64,000 bases of DNA from positions 434,001 through 498,000 of the forward strand of contig NZ_FNKP01000004.1 in NCBI RefSeq assembly GCF_900099835.1. Direction: 5' to 3'. The notes beneath the pieces were generated by a model. The model was not told the DNA's origin. It made no database searches and saw only the letters and a list, made by a program, of their open reading frames with translations. The stretch is from Paraburkholderia fungorum. Its GTDB lineage: Bacteria > Pseudomonadota > Gammaproteobacteria > Burkholderiales > Burkholderiaceae. Below, one piece after another: positions 62,357 to 64,000 of this stretch. Position 1 is the first letter of the stretch. The number at the start of each line of letters is the position of its first letter. The position numbers and the translations under genes are program-made.

Positions 62357-62746
62357 TTAGGAGCCGAGGCCTGCGGGCGCGGAGGCATAAACGACGATTT
62401 CAATCTTCATTCCCGGCACCACCAACCCTTTTGCTATAACAGTCGAGCGATTCGGATAGGGTTCTTCGAAGAACTCGCGATAGACGGAATCGACTGTCCG
62501 TACTTCTTCGACGTCGATAAGGTAGATCAGCACCTGAGCGACATCTTTGAGCGACGCACCTGCGGCCTCCAACGTAAGCTTGAGGTTCTGGAACGTAAGA
62601 CGGGCCTGATTTTCGATTGGACCGATATCGATCGACCCGTCTGCTCGTATGGGACCGTGTGCCGTGTAAATTACGCCGGATGCGTGTGTCGCCCATGAAA
62701 ATGGCTGGCCGATTTCGGGCAAATGGGTTTTGATAATTTGGGTCAT
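62357..62746 (-). CDS. RidA/YjgF-family protein
   Basis: The protein has 129 residues. It has a chorismate-mutase-like trimeric fold: HLPEIGQPFSWATHASGVIYTAHGPI, LTFQNLKLTLEAAGASLKDVAQVLIYLID (typical RidA core) and NRSTVIAKGLVVPGMKIEIVVYA. The classical deaminase Arg (R105 in RidA) is in the region reading NRSTVI, so this member may deaminate enamines or act as a different YjgF subgroup such as 2-aminomuconate deaminase. It follows a dioxygenase gene by 123 bases on the same strand, which makes an aminomuconate-type role plausible but not proved. Confidence 0.88.
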   Translation of the reverse strand: MTQIIKTHLPEIGQPFSWATHASGVIYTAHGPIRADGSIDIGPIENQARLTFQNLKLTLEAAGASLKDVAQVLIYLIDVEEVRTVDSVYREFFEEPYPNRSTVIAKGLVVPGMKIEIVVYASAPAGLGS

Positions 62747-62869
62747 TTCTTTGCAGGTCGCTCAGGCAAAATAAAGGAATTAACGGAAAGCTTGCCGCAT
62801 CTGTTACAGAAACACATATCTACTGCTTCTCTGCTGTAAAATTGAAAGTACAGCTACAAAGAAAGTCCA

Positions 62870-63832
62870 TCATTTCTTCTGCTCCGTCATGAACTTGCCT
62901 TCCGGCGCCTTCGCATTTTTCTGCCGACGCGTATTGCCGTCGATGCCGCCGTCGATCGCCCATTCGGCGAACACCGTCGGACCCGGTTCGAAATCGCGCG
63001 GTTGCCAGTCGGGCGTGAGCTGGTCTTCATCGGCGTAATACTCGATCAAACCGCCAGCCGGATTCTGGAAGTACCAGAAGTACGCCGACGACACCGGATG
63101 ACGTCCCGGCCCGAGTTGCGTATCCCAGCCGCAGCGGCTGATGTGCATGCCGCCGCCAAACACTTCGTGGATATCGCGCACGGTGAACGCGACGTGATTG
63201 AGACCGCGCTTTCCGTTGGGCAATGCCAGCAGGAAAATGTCGTGATGGCCGCCGTGCGGCGCGCAGCGCATGAATGCGCCACGACCCGGATAGCGGTCCG
63301 ACATTTCGAAGCCGAGCAGTTCCTGGTAGAACTTTTCCTGTTCGGCGAGCTTGTTCGTGAAGAACACGACGTGTCCCACTTCGACCGGCTCCGCGCGTTC
63401 GTAGATCGGCGAAGGCTGATCGACACGCAACGTTTGACCCCACACGTTCGACGGCGAACCGTGCACGTCGAGCGCCCGCTTGCGGGTCACTTCGACGCGA
63501 ATCGCCATACCGTTCGGGTCGATGCAGCCGACCGCGTTGTCGGTTTCGAAATGGCCCGGCTGACCGGCGAAGCGGCCGCGCAGTTCGTCGAGTTCGGCTT
63601 TCGTCGCGACGCCCCAAGTCACTTCGCGCAGCGTCGGACCTTCTTCGAACGCGGGCGGCAGCGACGGATCGTTGGCCTCGACGGCGAGAATCGTGCAGCC
63701 GTTCAGCGTTTCGAAGCGCGCGTGGGTTTCGTCGTGCGCGGTTTCTTTCAAGCCCCAGTCCGCGAAAAAGCGGCGGCAGGTGGCGAGATCCGTCACGCCG
63801 TAAATAATCTGTTCAATGCCGAGAATCGTCAT
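62870..63832 (-). CDS. VOC-superfamily extradiol dioxygenase-like protein
   Basis: The protein has 320 residues and two VOC modules. The C-terminal module carries the expected 2-His-1-Glu metal site: H in EVGHVVFFTNK, H in LNHVAFTVRDI and E in GLIEYYADED. The fold and the site resemble catechol 2,3-dioxygenases that cleave aromatic diols with Fe(II), although the substrate loop is unusual (YPGRGAFMRCAPHGGHHDIF). AGAGG precedes the ATG. It is transcribed in the same direction as, and 18 bases after, the aldehyde dehydrogenase at the right edge, and a RidA gene follows; together they resemble a meta-cleavage module (ring fission, semialdehyde oxidation, deamination). Confidence 0.85.
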   Translation of the reverse strand: MTILGIEQIIYGVTDLATCRRFFADWGLKETAHDETHARFETLNGCTILAVEANDPSLPPAFEEGPTLREVTWGVATKAELDELRGRFAGQPGHFETDNAVGCIDPNGMAIRVEVTRKRALDVHGSPSNVWGQTLRVDQPSPIYERAEPVEVGHVVFFTNKLAEQEKFYQELLGFEMSDRYPGRGAFMRCAPHGGHHDIFLLALPNGKRGLNHVAFTVRDIHEVFGGGMHISRCGWDTQLGPGRHPVSSAYFWYFQNPAGGLIEYYADEDQLTPDWQPRDFEPGPTVFAEWAIDGGIDGNTRRQKNAKAPEGKFMTEQKK

Positions 63833-63850
63833 AACGTGCCTCTTGCGTAT

Positions 63851-64000
63851 TCAGTTCGCCCACGCCAGCGGCGCGTCGTTCAAGCCCCAGTAGAGGCTCT
63901 TTTGTTGCATGTATTCGCGGATGCCGAGCCGGCCTTTCTCGCGTCCCATGCCGCTCTCTTTCCAGCCGCTGAACGGCGTCGAGATCGAGAACAGCTTGTA
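63851..64000 (-). CDS. Aldehyde dehydrogenase, C-terminal part (runs off the window)
   Basis: Only the last 49 residues lie inside the window. They include PFSGWKESGMGREKGRLGI, the C-terminal interface segment of ALDH-class dehydrogenases (PFGGxKxSGxGRE...G). It ends LAWAN with a TGA 18 bases before the dioxygenase start. In meta-cleavage operons such genes encode hydroxymuconic- or aminomuconic-semialdehyde dehydrogenase. The identity of this one cannot be confirmed without the missing N-terminal part. Confidence 0.85.
   Translation of the reverse strand, partial: YKLFSISTPFSGWKESGMGREKGRLGIREYMQQKSLYWGLNDAPLAWAN

Noticed and set aside
1..64000. CRISPR arrays, tRNA or rRNA genes, integrase and attachment sites
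   Set aside because: No regularly spaced repeats, cloverleaf-like or rRNA sequence, or integrase gene was noticed, so an integrative element with defined ends cannot be claimed for the operon.

Overview
The window looks like a chromosome or megaplasmid segment of a Burkholderiaceae beta-proteobacterium, most likely Paraburkholderia or Caballeronia. The basis is style rather than a marker gene: two Gram-negative porins of the QSSVTLYG type, four small secreted DUF4148-like proteins (a family I associate with Burkholderiaceae), several MFS importers and a dense accessory catabolic repertoire. No rRNA, tRNA or CRISPR array was seen.

Layout. 1-1.8 kb is mostly gene-poor, with one small zinc-ribbon protein. 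1.8-12.05 kb holds a tight four-gene operon on the + strand: a Clp-like AAA+ ATPase, a small radical SAM protein, a giant protein of about 2100 residues (two zinc ribbons, a kinase-like domain lacking catalytic residues, an SF1 helicase and a Vsr-like nuclease) and a coiled-coil protein. This has the architecture of an anti-phage or anti-plasmid conflict system. I cannot match it to a named system, and it is the strongest candidate for something undescribed. 12.5-19.05 kb is a probable organosulfur module: Tat-exported SsuA-like binding protein, MarR regulator, porin, LLM flavin monooxygenase, alpha/beta hydrolase and 3-mercaptopyruvate sulfurtransferase.

19.6-30.7 kb holds an NTF2-like protein, a DHA2 transporter, DUF4148 genes, a second porin, an amino-acid-type binding protein divergent from a LysR regulator, and a ThDP-dependent decarboxylase overlapping an aldehyde dehydrogenase (2-oxoacid to aldehyde to acid). 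30.8-36.6 kb, on the - strand, holds a Tat-exported MRJP/SMP-30-like propeller, LeuD- and LeuC-like hydro-lyase subunits, a 4,5-dihydroxyphthalate-decarboxylase-like protein and an MFS importer. A decayed IS1182-family transposase follows. 38.0-42.4 kb, also - strand, holds a DUF1932 dehydrogenase, a SUMF1-fold protein without the catalytic cysteines, a secreted SnoaL-like protein, an SDR without the usual Tyr/Lys pair, and an MFS importer.

42.8-44.2 kb is a divergent HxlR regulator/quinone reductase pair. 44.6-52.4 kb is a LacI regulator divergent from a periplasmic sugar or sugar-acid dehydrogenase operon (subunit 3, FAD/GMC subunit, triheme cytochrome c, OprB porin, MFS), with a perfect 12-bp palindrome in the promoter region. 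52.5-59.9 kb carries an unusual single-polypeptide fusion of an RND pump with its periplasmic adaptor, a DUF4148-like gene and a two-component system of heavy-metal type. 60.4-64.0 kb holds an XRE-cupin regulator, about 1 kb of non-coding or decayed DNA, a DUF1488 gene, and a RidA / extradiol dioxygenase / aldehyde dehydrogenase group that resembles a meta-cleavage pathway and runs off the right edge.
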